Shown here piece after piece: positions 27,330-35,656 of a stretch of DNA of 64,000 bases. Source of the stretch: an uncultured Chitinophaga sp. (lineage in GTDB: Bacteria > Bacteroidota > Bacteroidia > Cytophagales > Cyclobacteriaceae). The notes below the pieces were generated by a model. It made no database searches. It worked only from the letters and a program-made list of their open reading frames with translations, and was not told the origin of the DNA. The position numbers and the translations under genes are program-made. The DNA lies in the NCBI GenBank assembly GCA_902168205.1, contig CABHOK010000004.1:124001-188000 (forward strand). Direction: 5' to 3'. The first letter of the stretch is position 1. Every line of letters starts with the position of its first letter.

Positions 27330-28682
27330 ATGAACGTTCTCCATCCGGGAAACTGGTCGCGCTATAGTCGTGGCTTCTCTGGCGATAAAGAAGGTCAGCG
27401 TAAATACAAACGGGTAATTTTGCTTTCGCAGTTTGCTATGTTTGGTACGGTAGTAGGCGTGTTGCATGCACTGGAAGATCTCGTAGATGGATTGTTTTTC
27501 ATGCCTTTGATGGATTTTACGATGGCTGTATCCATCTTTATATGTTACCTGATAAATGAAAACGGTCGCCATAAACTGGCTCGCATCATACTGCTGTCGT
27601 TCCTCAATATATTTTTCTTTGTATACTCATCGCTGGCGCATCACGGGCTGGGTATATATATGTATTATTTTGCATGGGTAGGCCTTGCAGCGGTTGTGTT
27701 TGAGATCAACGAAAATTTTTATCGCTTCTTTTTTATAGGCCTGTCTATAGTACTCACAATCGTTTTGTTTGCGACCGACTTTAATGTGTTCGGAAAAGTT
27801 ACGTTCGAAGCGATTGACCTGGAACGATCGTTTATCATAAATTTTGTATCGAGTATAACGGTACTGGTGTTCTTCATTGTGTTTATGGTAAACATGAACG
27901 AGCAGTCCGAGAATAAACTCATCAGTTTAGCGAGCGAGATAAAGACAAAAAACACAGAGCTCGAAAAAGCAAACCGTGAGCTTGATCGTTTCTTTTATAG
28001 TGCATCGCACGATTTGAAGATTCCGTTGATGGATATAAAAGGCGCCATTAACACAGCCCTCGCTGAAAATAAAAATGAAGAAGTGCTCGCGTACTTCGAA
28101 GTGTTGAAAGAGCGCGCACAAACGCTTGATAATTTTCTGCTGGATATCATTGATTACGCCCGCAACAGCCAGACCGGTTTACGACTGGAACCGGTAGATA
28201 TAGAAGTACTGGTTGATGATGTGATCCGTAATTTTGCCTTTACAAAGGATGCCGACAAGATCAAGTTTCAAACTGATGTAAATTGTGATTACCTCATTGA
28301 GACCGACCGCGTGCGACTTATTGTTATTCTGAATAATATCATTTCGAATGCTATAAAATACCACAGCCTGGAGAAGCGCGATCCGTGGGTAAATATCCAG
28401 GCATACTATCGCGAACGTAAACTCACGCTGATTGTCTCCGACAACGGACAAGGTATAGATGCAGAGTTGCTTCCCAAGATATTTGATATGTTCTTCCGTG
28501 GCACCAACCAGTCCAAAGGCTCCGGTCTTGGACTATATATAGTAAAAGAAACGGTCGAGCGAATGGCGGGAGATATCAGTGTACAATCTGATTTTGGCAA
28601 GGGCACTATCTTTACCCTTACCATACCGGCTACGCTTTCAACCACACCGGTTGTGAAACGTAAACGCGTAACCGTTCTTTAA
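27330..28682 (+). CDS. Membrane sensor histidine kinase, orphan
   Basis: The 450-residue protein has six predicted membrane helices (about 30-50, 60-76, 84-103, 108-126, 132-150 and 167-187) with no large extracellular loop, a short coiled coil (195-220), then HisKA and HATPase domains. The phospho-accepting His is H227 in SASHDLKIPL. The N box is ILNNIISNAIKYH, G1 is DNGQGID, and G2 is GSGLGLYIVKE. No response regulator is adjacent. Its last codon and stop overlap the stop of the convergent DUF4105 gene by four bases, so the two messages are antisense at their 3' ends. Confidence 0.93.
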   Translation: MNVLHPGNWSRYSRGFSGDKEGQRKYKRVILLSQFAMFGTVVGVLHALEDLVDGLFFMPLMDFTMAVSIFICYLINENGRHKLARIILLSFLNIFFFVYSSLAHHGLGIYMYYFAWVGLAAVVFEINENFYRFFFIGLSIVLTIVLFATDFNVFGKVTFEAIDLERSFIINFVSSITVLVFFIVFMVNMNEQSENKLISLASEIKTKNTELEKANRELDRFFYSASHDLKIPLMDIKGAINTALAENKNEEVLAYFEVLKERAQTLDNFLLDIIDYARNSQTGLRLEPVDIEVLVDDVIRNFAFTKDADKIKFQTDVNCDYLIETDRVRLIVILNNIISNAIKYHSLEKRDPWVNIQAYYRERKLTLIVSDNGQGIDAELLPKIFDMFFRGTNQSKGSGLGLYIVKETVERMAGDISVQSDFGKGTIFTLTIPATLSTTPVVKRKRVTVL

Positions 28683-29842
28683 GCTGTTTGCCTTAATTTA
28701 TACTGCACTAGCGAACGCAACGCCATCATCACAACGATCGGTATCAGCGACAGATTCAATTTCTGCGGAAGCACCGCCCATAATACTAAGGTGAGTATAG
28801 CAATGATGCCGGCTACCAGGAAATATTTCTTTAGCCAGGCCGGTTGTTTTGCAAAAGCAATCACGGCAACAATGTGTGTAGGCAATGCCCAGAGTAAATT
28901 GAAATTATAGGAAGCCTTGTGGTCAGTAGCAATCCACAAAAAGGCAAGCAATATCCCGATGATACCCGTTACTGAAAAGATGATCCCATCAAACCACGTT
29001 GACAGTTTCTTCTTTTTGAAATCAAGAACGGTAAGCAATACAGCGATGGCTGCCACCGCACTGAATATATAGAGCGGATGAGGTAATCCTTTCGGTGCAT
29101 CTTCCGGCCGGGCCTCATATACAATTCGTTTTTGTTTTACCAACGGTACAGCAGCTCCGTTGTGTTTAATGGTAGCATGATCGAATCCTGATTCAACAAA
29201 ATCCGGAAGGAACATATACTCATACGGAGTTGCTTTTTTGTCGATCTCGGAACCGAGGCATATATCTATGCCCAGGTCGCCCCACGGTTGATGGCCTAGG
29301 TAAATATCAGTGAGCTCGCGAATGGTATAGTCTGTTTTTATATATGAACCGTCAAACACAACACTGTCTCCGAACGTGCGCGATACAATGCCCGGCATTT
29401 TGGTAGCGCAGTTATCATAGAAATAATCGTAGCGGTAATTTTCGTTTTCAGGCAGCGCATTCCACTGCAGATAGTCATACATCTTTTGCTTTTGAGCCTG
29501 CGTCAGGTTCAGCTCCTGCTCGTGTATATAGCGGTTGTAGTAAATATATACATCCCGGAAACGATTATAGTCATACACCCCCAGCTTGTAATACATATAG
29601 CCCCGTGCAAAGTTCAGGTAGAAGTTAGGCTGGTCGAAATCAAATACACCATAGTTGTAAGCTTCGTCAATGCCTTGTGCCGGGTCGTGCACACGAAAAG
29701 CACTGTGACCGAATGCCGAATATAGTTCACCCTGCCACGGGCCGCACGTAATCACAGAAATAGTTGCCTGCTCAGAGAGTTGAACAGATTGTGCATAACC
29801 TGTAAACGACACACAAAGCAGCAAAAACAGAAATTTTTTCAT
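28679..29842 (-). CDS. DUF4105 / Lnb-type periplasmic domain protein with C-terminal membrane helices
   Basis: From the ATG at 29842 (MKKFLFLLLCVSFTGYAQ, a signal peptide) the protein is about 387 residues. The N-terminal 240 residues match DUF4105: ISVITCGPWQGELYSAFGHS, FRVHDPAQGIDEAYNYGVFD, YRYDYFYDNCATKMPGIV. These have conserved His, Asp and Cys residues that suggest a papain-like hydrolase fold, but no activity has been established to my knowledge. Five or so membrane helices follow to the C terminus. An in-frame ATG at 29917 would hide the signal peptide. It is divergent from the radical SAM gene. Confidence 0.85.
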   Translation of the reverse strand: MKKFLFLLLCVSFTGYAQSVQLSEQATISVITCGPWQGELYSAFGHSAFRVHDPAQGIDEAYNYGVFDFDQPNFYLNFARGYMYYKLGVYDYNRFRDVYIYYNRYIHEQELNLTQAQKQKMYDYLQWNALPENENYRYDYFYDNCATKMPGIVSRTFGDSVVFDGSYIKTDYTIRELTDIYLGHQPWGDLGIDICLGSEIDKKATPYEYMFLPDFVESGFDHATIKHNGAAVPLVKQKRIVYEARPEDAPKGLPHPLYIFSAVAAIAVLLTVLDFKKKKLSTWFDGIIFSVTGIIGILLAFLWIATDHKASYNFNLLWALPTHIVAVIAFAKQPAWLKKYFLVAGIIAILTLVLWAVLPQKLNLSLIPIVVMMALRSLVQYKLRQTA

Positions 29843-29904
29843 AAACACAGATGAATTTCGAAATATAACGACATTACCATAATCCATCCGATACTTTTCG
29901 CGAG

Positions 29905-29913
29905 TATCTTGCA
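29905..29913 (+). promoter_or_regulatory. TATCTTGCA element abutting the radical SAM start
   Basis: TATCTTGCA ends 2 bases before the ATG at 29916. If it is the -7 box, transcription would begin at or next to the start codon, giving a leaderless or nearly leaderless message. Confidence 0.35.
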
Positions 29914-29915
29914 GC

Positions 29916-30938
29916 ATGATGCGTGCGTGGAGAGATCAGTTGAACTTTGCTTCCGGCTTAACGGTGAAACGTGCCTGGAATGCAGCACAGATCGTTACCA
30001 GTTATCACCGTGCACGGTTCGCGGGTGTACCTGTCATTCAGGGGTTGCCCATCAGCATTTCATTCGAGCCCACAACATCGTGCAACCTGCGTTGTCCGGA
30101 ATGCCCCAGCGGTTTGCGTTCGTTTACACGCGCAACGGGTATGTTAGGGCAGCCGTTGTTTCAGAACGTAATCGATCAGCTCGCACCAACGTTAAGCTAC
30201 CTTACATTTTATTTTCAGGGTGAACCGTATCTGCATCCACAGTTTCTGGATATGGTGCAGTATGCCGCAAGCAGAAATATATATACTGCTACGTCAACCA
30301 ACGCGCATTACCTAAAAGATGAAAATGCGCGGCTAACCGTAGAGTCCGGTTTGGACAGACTCATCATCTCCATTGATGGCACTACACAAGACACCTATCA
30401 ATCCTACCGCGTAGGCGGAAGTCTGGAGAAGGTTATAGAAGGTGCGCGTAATATTATTGCCTGGAAGAAAAAACTGAAGTCAATAACGCCACACGTTATG
30501 TTTCAATTCTTAGTGGTGAAACCTAACGAACACCAGATACCAGAAGTATATACTTTGGCAAAACAGATTGGTGTTGACCAGGTGGTATTGAAGACCGCGC
30601 AGATATACGATTATGCCAACGGCTCTGATCTTATACCCGAGCAGGACCAGTACTCACGCTATCGTAAAATGAACGATGGCTCCTATACCATCAAGAACAG
30701 TTTAGACAATCATTGCTGGAAGATGTGGCACAGTTGTGTGATAACGTGGGATGGAAAAATAGTACCGTGTTGTTTCGATAAAGATGCACACCACGTTTTG
30801 GGCGATCTCACTAAAAATTCATTTGAAGAAGTCTGGAACGGTGAAGCTTACAATACATTTCGCGCCTCATTGCTGCGCTCAAGAAGTGAAATAGAGATCT
30901 GTAAAAATTGTACGGAGGGAACGAAGGTTTGGGCGTAA
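29916..30938 (+). CDS. Radical SAM/SPASM domain protein
   Basis: The 340-residue protein has a radical SAM domain with C56-x3-C60-x2-C63 in TTSCNLRCPECPSG, which binds the SAM-cleaving [4Fe-4S] cluster. A C-terminal SPASM region has the cysteines of CWKMWHSCVITWDGKIVPCC and CKNC near the end, expected to bind auxiliary clusters. The segment HVLGDLTKNSFEEVWNG is typical of SPASM proteins (G-D-(L/I)-x-x-x-S-(F/I)-x-E-(I/V)-W). Such proteins modify peptides or small molecules; no precursor peptide gene is visible beside it, so the substrate is unknown. A second ATG at 29919 is an equal start candidate. Confidence 0.9.
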   Translation: MMRAWRDQLNFASGLTVKRAWNAAQIVTSYHRARFAGVPVIQGLPISISFEPTTSCNLRCPECPSGLRSFTRATGMLGQPLFQNVIDQLAPTLSYLTFYFQGEPYLHPQFLDMVQYAASRNIYTATSTNAHYLKDENARLTVESGLDRLIISIDGTTQDTYQSYRVGGSLEKVIEGARNIIAWKKKLKSITPHVMFQFLVVKPNEHQIPEVYTLAKQIGVDQVVLKTAQIYDYANGSDLIPEQDQYSRYRKMNDGSYTIKNSLDNHCWKMWHSCVITWDGKIVPCCFDKDAHHVLGDLTKNSFEEVWNGEAYNTFRASLLRSRSEIEICKNCTEGTKVWA

Positions 30939-30939
30939 G

Positions 30940-31110
30940 TTAAAGACCTTTTTCGCGCAGCTGCTTTTCGATCTTGTTAAAATCTACCGCGCCACATTTA
31001 CCACAACCTGAATCGCACGAAGACTTGGCCTGGAAACTTTTATAGATAAGTCTGCCCACATAAATCAATGCGAGAAGAAATATCAGGCCAACTACAAGAT
31101 TCTGCACCAT
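30940..31110 (-). CDS. FeoB-associated Cys-rich membrane protein
   Basis: A 56-residue protein begins MVQNLVVGLIFLLALIYVGR, one membrane helix, followed by a short basic stretch and the cysteine cluster CDSGCGKCG, then a charged helix ending LREKGL. This is the layout of the FeoB-associated Cys-rich family (PF12669). Members usually sit beside feoA/feoB and are thought to support ferrous iron uptake; here no feo gene is within reach, so this is an unlinked copy. Its stop is 2 bases from the stop of the convergent radical SAM gene. Confidence 0.85.
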   Translation of the reverse strand: MVQNLVVGLIFLLALIYVGRLIYKSFQAKSSCDSGCGKCGAVDFNKIEKQLREKGL

Positions 31111-31156
31111 AACTGCAAAGGTAATACAGTTTGGAAACTATGTGCTAACCGGAAAG

Positions 31157-31202
31157 GTTCGGCCCGTCCGGATTTTTTGTTCGAAGCCGGACGCGCCCGA
31201 AC
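31157..31202. other. GC-rich inverted repeat upstream of the permease
   Basis: GTTCGG, a 2-base bulge and CGTCCGG pair with CCGGACG, a 3-base bulge and CCGAAC across a loop containing TTTTTTG. It lies about 105 bases before the permease start, with no coding sequence over it. It may be an operator or a leader hairpin. Confidence 0.4.
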
Positions 31203-31308
31203 ATATCTGAACAAACCGTTTTCCTGTAAATCCTGCTAAACGAGCTGTTTTTAAGGAATGCCGTGCATGGCATGATGTTGATTAGGAGGGAAGTATCTCA
31301 TACAGCTT

Positions 31309-33717
31309 ATGCTAAAAAATTATTTTAAAACCGCTATTCGCAATCTGCTTCGTCAGAAGAGTATTTCGCTTATTAATCTCGCAGGGTTAACGCTTGGTAT
31401 TACCAGCAGCCTTGTGCTGTTTCTCATGGTTGCCTATATGAGCAGCTATGATTCGTTTGTAACAAAACGAGATCGTATATACCGTGTGGTAAATCAATCG
31501 GAAGGCAACAACGGAACCGATTACCAGGCGGGCGTGCCGACTGTATTGCCAGACGCATTCCGCAATGATTTTCCGGAAGCAGAGGAGGTCGTATTTATAT
31601 CCGATGGTTCCAGCGACCTGGTACTTATACCACAACGCAATGGCGAGTTGAAGAAAATTCAGGAAGAAGAAGGTATAGCATTTACCGAGCCCGGTTATTT
31701 TAAACTTTTCGACCGTGCTATACTTCAAGGTATAGCAGCGCAGGCTATCGATGAACCTAACGAAGCTATTATATCTGTCGGTCTTGCTAAAAAATATTTT
31801 GGTAAAGAAGATGTAGTGGGTGAAGTACTGAAGTTTGACGATGCCGAGTATAGCATCAAAGCCGTGATGGAAAATGCACATTCCAATACCGATTTCCCTT
31901 TTAATCTCTTATTGTCCTATAGCACCATTAAAAAACAACGTGAAGAATCCGGCTGGAATAGTATATGGAGTGGTGAGCAATGTTATTTTCTATTGAAGGA
32001 AGGTGAGTCGATCGCAAAAGTAGACAGCCGCATGCCCGCATTTACCAAAAAATATATAGGAGCAGATGATCCAGATAAAACACAGTTCCTGACACAGGCC
32101 CTAACCGAAATGCACTTCGATGAAAGGTTTGATACATATTCATTCAATACGGTTTCGCGCACAACACTAGTGGCATTTAGTGTTATCGCGCTTATCCTCA
32201 TCATTACAGCAAGTATAAATTTCATTAATCTTTCTACTGCTGAAGCGATTAAACGCTCCAAGGAAGTGGGTGTTCGTAAATCATTAGGCAGTACACGCGG
32301 TCAGTTGGTATTTCAATTTTTGGGAGATACTACACTTGTAACCGTGGTGGCTGTTCTCTTATCGCTGGCCCTTACACAGTTTGCGCTCACATTTATTAAC
32401 CCGTTTATGGAGATGGAGCTCGCGCTTAACTTTGCAAAGGATACCATGCTGTGGATATATATAGTATCTGTTACCGTAGTGGTGGCAGTCTTCTCAGGAC
32501 TATATCCGGCCTTTGTAGTGTCAGGCTTTAAACCGACACAGGCATTGAAGAATCTGATCAGCAACCGTAATTCCTCAGGCTATATGCTGCGAAGAGGATT
32601 GGTAGTGATGCAATTTTTTATATCGCAGCTGCTGATCATCGGTACCATTGTTATTGTTAGTCAGATGAAATACTACCAGAGCAAAGATCTGGGTTTTGCC
32701 AAAGATGCTATTCTGGTGGTGCCTATACCAGAGCATGAGAAGCCCGTGACGGGCGGTGATGCATCTAGTAAAATGCGCACCCTGCGCGAAGAGATGGCAC
32801 GTATACCGGGAGTTGAACTGGCAAGCCTTTCGAGTGCACCGCCTTCATCGGGGAGTGTATCCGGAACAAATTTCCGATTGCAGGGAAGCGATGAAGAACA
32901 TTCTACGCAGGTAAAACAAATTGATGGTAACTATATAGATCTGTATAAATTGCAATTGCTGGAAGGTCAAAATGTAGCCGATCTCGATACAGCAACCGGC
33001 TTTGTAGTAAATGAAAAGCTGGCGCATATAGCAGGCTTTGCAAACCCGAACGATATGCTCGGTAAAGTAATTCGCGTATGGCGTAAAGAATATCCGGTAG
33101 TGGGTATCGTAAAAGATTTTCATACCGTGTCACTACGTTCACCAATAGAAGCCACCGTATTATTTAACCGCATCAGCGGCTATGAAAATTTGGCATTGAA
33201 AGTAAAGATGAGCGAAGCACAGAATATAATCGCTCAGTTAAAAACAAAATGGGAAGCTACCTATCCGGAACACCTGTTTCAATATGAATTTCTGGATGAG
33301 AACATTCGTGAGTTTTATGAAGGTGAACAGCGCATGTCTATACTCCTGAGTGTATTTACCGGCATGGCTATATTTATAGGTTGCCTCGGCTTGTTCGGAC
33401 TCGCCACTTTCATGGCCAACCAAAAGACGAAGGAGATTGGCGTACGCAAAGTTCTGGGTGCTTCCGTAGAAAGTATAATCATGATGTTCTCCAAAGAATA
33501 CCTGAAGCTTATCCTGTTAGGCTTTGTGCTGGCTGCACCGGTCGGTTGGTTCTTTATGGGTAAGTTTTTAGATGAGTTTGCCTATAAAATTGACGTTGGT
33601 CCGCAGGTGTTTTTGCTAACGTTAGGTATTACGTTGCTCATTGCAGTCGTTACCGTAGGTTACAGGTCGTTTCGTGCAGCAACCGTAAACCCGGTTCGTT
33701 CGCTTCGCTCGGAATAA
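31309..33717 (+). CDS. MacB/FtsX-type ABC transporter permease, second copy
   Basis: The 802-residue protein starts MLKNYFKTAIRNLLRQKSIS and has the same architecture as the permease at 12287-14734: N-terminal helix, MacB periplasmic core, three-helix FtsX block, second core, second FtsX block. The paired cytoplasmic motifs are AIKRSKEVGVRKSLGSTRGQ and QKTKEIGVRKVLGASVESI. The shared start and motifs with the first copy show a common family, but the two are clearly diverged, so this is not a recent duplication. No ATPase is adjacent. A terminator lies 24 bases after its stop. Confidence 0.9.
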   Translation: MLKNYFKTAIRNLLRQKSISLINLAGLTLGITSSLVLFLMVAYMSSYDSFVTKRDRIYRVVNQSEGNNGTDYQAGVPTVLPDAFRNDFPEAEEVVFISDGSSDLVLIPQRNGELKKIQEEEGIAFTEPGYFKLFDRAILQGIAAQAIDEPNEAIISVGLAKKYFGKEDVVGEVLKFDDAEYSIKAVMENAHSNTDFPFNLLLSYSTIKKQREESGWNSIWSGEQCYFLLKEGESIAKVDSRMPAFTKKYIGADDPDKTQFLTQALTEMHFDERFDTYSFNTVSRTTLVAFSVIALILIITASINFINLSTAEAIKRSKEVGVRKSLGSTRGQLVFQFLGDTTLVTVVAVLLSLALTQFALTFINPFMEMELALNFAKDTMLWIYIVSVTVVVAVFSGLYPAFVVSGFKPTQALKNLISNRNSSGYMLRRGLVVMQFFISQLLIIGTIVIVSQMKYYQSKDLGFAKDAILVVPIPEHEKPVTGGDASSKMRTLREEMARIPGVELASLSSAPPSSGSVSGTNFRLQGSDEEHSTQVKQIDGNYIDLYKLQLLEGQNVADLDTATGFVVNEKLAHIAGFANPNDMLGKVIRVWRKEYPVVGIVKDFHTVSLRSPIEATVLFNRISGYENLALKVKMSEAQNIIAQLKTKWEATYPEHLFQYEFLDENIREFYEGEQRMSILLSVFTGMAIFIGCLGLFGLATFMANQKTKEIGVRKVLGASVESIIMMFSKEYLKLILLGFVLAAPVGWFFMGKFLDEFAYKIDVGPQVFLLTLGITLLIAVVTVGYRSFRAATVNPVRSLRSE

Positions 33718-33740
33718 ATGTATTTTATGTCACGTAATGA

Positions 33741-33765
33741 AAGCCCTCGTATGAGGGCTTTTTGC
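33741..33765 (+). terminator. Terminator after the second permease
   Basis: AAGCCCTC and GAGGGCTT form an 8-bp stem with a short GTAT loop, followed by TTT and a T-rich stretch. Confidence 0.8.
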
Positions 33766-33878
33766 TTTTACGACCGTTGGTTTTGGTTTCCACTTACTCA
33801 AAACATTTCCCACCTGCTCATTCATGGTCAGACACCTACAGGAAGCGTAGTAATCTTGCAACAGTTATCCAGGACCCC

Positions 33879-35651
33879 ATGAAATTAAAACAACAAATTA
33901 CCCTTCTCATCAGCCTTTCGCTGCTGCTGCCTTCCGTGCTTATCAGCTCGGTTGCGATCTATAAGATCAAGTCGAAGGCTACTGCTGATATCGAGTCGTA
34001 CCGCACGGACGAAATGGACAAGCTGAAGCTATATGTAAAGCACATTACAGATATAGGCTACGGCATGATAGAGGTTAATTACAAACACCTTCAGGATTCG
34101 CTGAAGACAATGGCTGCAGACACCACTGTTTCGAAAGGTGGCGTTGAGAAGGTCATGCTCAACAGAAGTCTCAAGATGCTCTCCGACATTCGCTTCGATA
34201 AAGGTGAAGGATATTTCTGGGTAACGGATAATAAGATGCCTTATCCTACCATGTTGATGCACGCTGAGAAGAAAGATCTGAAAGGTGTTACGCTGAGCGA
34301 TGCCAAATACAATGTAGAGAAATATACCAGCAAAAATATATACCAGTTGCGTTCGGAATTGTGTAACGCAAAAGGTGAAGGCTATGTAGAATATACCATG
34401 AAGAAGCCGGGCTCAGACCTGGTGGAAAACAAAATTTCATATTCACGCCTGTATGCTCCACTCGGCTGGATCATCTCAACCGGTATGTATACCGACCAGA
34501 TTGACCATGCTGTTGCTGCCAAGGAAGAAGCCGCTAACGAGCAGATTGGTCAGGTGGTGGGTGCGATCATCATCATAACGATATTAATACTTACTATAGG
34601 TTTATCCATATCGTATTACTTCAGCACCAAGCTTACAAAGGCTATTATCACGATAAAAGAGAAACTGAAACAGCTTGCACGTGGTGAGCAGGCAGACGAA
34701 ACCAAATCAAGACGTAAGGATGAGGTGGGAGATATGATTGTATCACTCAACGGTTTGGTGAACGGACTGCGCAGCTATACTTCCTTTGCCAAGGAAATTG
34801 GTCGTGGTAATTTAACGCAGTCGTTCGAGCCGCTTAGCGAAGCTGATATACTGGGTAATGAGCTGCTGGAGATGCGCAACAACCTGAAGAAAGCCGCTGA
34901 CGAGAAAAGTATACGCGACTGGGTGAACGAAGGTATGGCGCACCTGGGCGAAGTACTGCGCAGAAACAGTTCGGATACAAAAGAATTGACGCACGAAATT
35001 GTTAAGTCACTCATCAAATATCTGAATGCGAACCAGGGCGCTTTGTTTATGATGGCTGAAGGCGACAAACATGGCGATATGTACCTGGAGCAGATGGCAA
35101 CCTATGCTTACGACCGAAAGAAGTATATCGATAAAAAAGTACAGATAGGCGAAGGTCTTGTAGGACAATGTGTATTGGAGAAATCTACAATACACCTGCA
35201 GGAAATTCCACGGGACTATATTTCAATCACTTCGGGTTTGGGAGCTGCATTGCCGGAAACAATTTTAATTGTACCCCTCATGCACAACGAAGAAGTATAC
35301 GGTGTAATCGAGATGGCCTCTTTTGGAAAATTGAAAGACCACGAGGTGCGCTTTGTTGAGAAGGTGGCAGAAAGTATAGCCAGCACAATATCAACCGTAC
35401 AGATAAACGAACGCACCAAGCGCTTGCTTACACAAAGCCAGCAGATGTCAGAAGAACTGAAAGCGCAGGAAGAAGAATTGCGTCAGAACCAGGAAGAACT
35501 TCAGGCTACACAAGAGCAGATGCGCAGACGCCAGGTTGAACTTGAGCGCGAAAACGAAATGCTCAAGCAAGGTAAATCTGTAGCATTTGGTAAAGATGAG
35601 CCTGCCACTGATGACGACTATATGGATTCTTACACCAGACAAGCGGGATAA
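33879..35651 (+). CDS. Cache-HAMP-GAF sensor protein without kinase domain
   Basis: From the ATG at 33879 the protein is about 590 residues. It has an N-terminal helix (about 5-28), an extracytoplasmic sCache_2-like domain with GEGYFWVTDNKMPYPTMLMH, a second helix (about 225-248) and a HAMP domain (about 250-300). A GAF domain (about 350-500) follows, with QIGEGLVGQCVLEKSTIHL, and then a long Glu/Gln-rich coiled coil (EEELRQNQEELQATQEQM) and a short tail. There is no methyl-accepting, kinase or cyclase domain, so the output must pass to a partner. The downstream porin gene starts 5 bases after its stop, suggesting a functional link. The open frame extends to 33762, but that part overlaps the terminator. 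Confidence 0.88.
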   Translation: MKLKQQITLLISLSLLLPSVLISSVAIYKIKSKATADIESYRTDEMDKLKLYVKHITDIGYGMIEVNYKHLQDSLKTMAADTTVSKGGVEKVMLNRSLKMLSDIRFDKGEGYFWVTDNKMPYPTMLMHAEKKDLKGVTLSDAKYNVEKYTSKNIYQLRSELCNAKGEGYVEYTMKKPGSDLVENKISYSRLYAPLGWIISTGMYTDQIDHAVAAKEEAANEQIGQVVGAIIIITILILTIGLSISYYFSTKLTKAIITIKEKLKQLARGEQADETKSRRKDEVGDMIVSLNGLVNGLRSYTSFAKEIGRGNLTQSFEPLSEADILGNELLEMRNNLKKAADEKSIRDWVNEGMAHLGEVLRRNSSDTKELTHEIVKSLIKYLNANQGALFMMAEGDKHGDMYLEQMATYAYDRKKYIDKKVQIGEGLVGQCVLEKSTIHLQEIPRDYISITSGLGAALPETILIVPLMHNEEVYGVIEMASFGKLKDHEVRFVEKVAESIASTISTVQINERTKRLLTQSQQMSEELKAQEEELRQNQEELQATQEQMRRRQVELERENEMLKQGKSVAFGKDEPATDDDYMDSYTRQAG

Positions 35652-35656
35652 TAACG

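Noticed and set aside
33879-35651. Methyl-accepting chemotaxis protein
   Set aside because: It has Cache and HAMP domains but no MA signalling domain with its conserved hairpin; a GAF domain and coiled coil follow instead.
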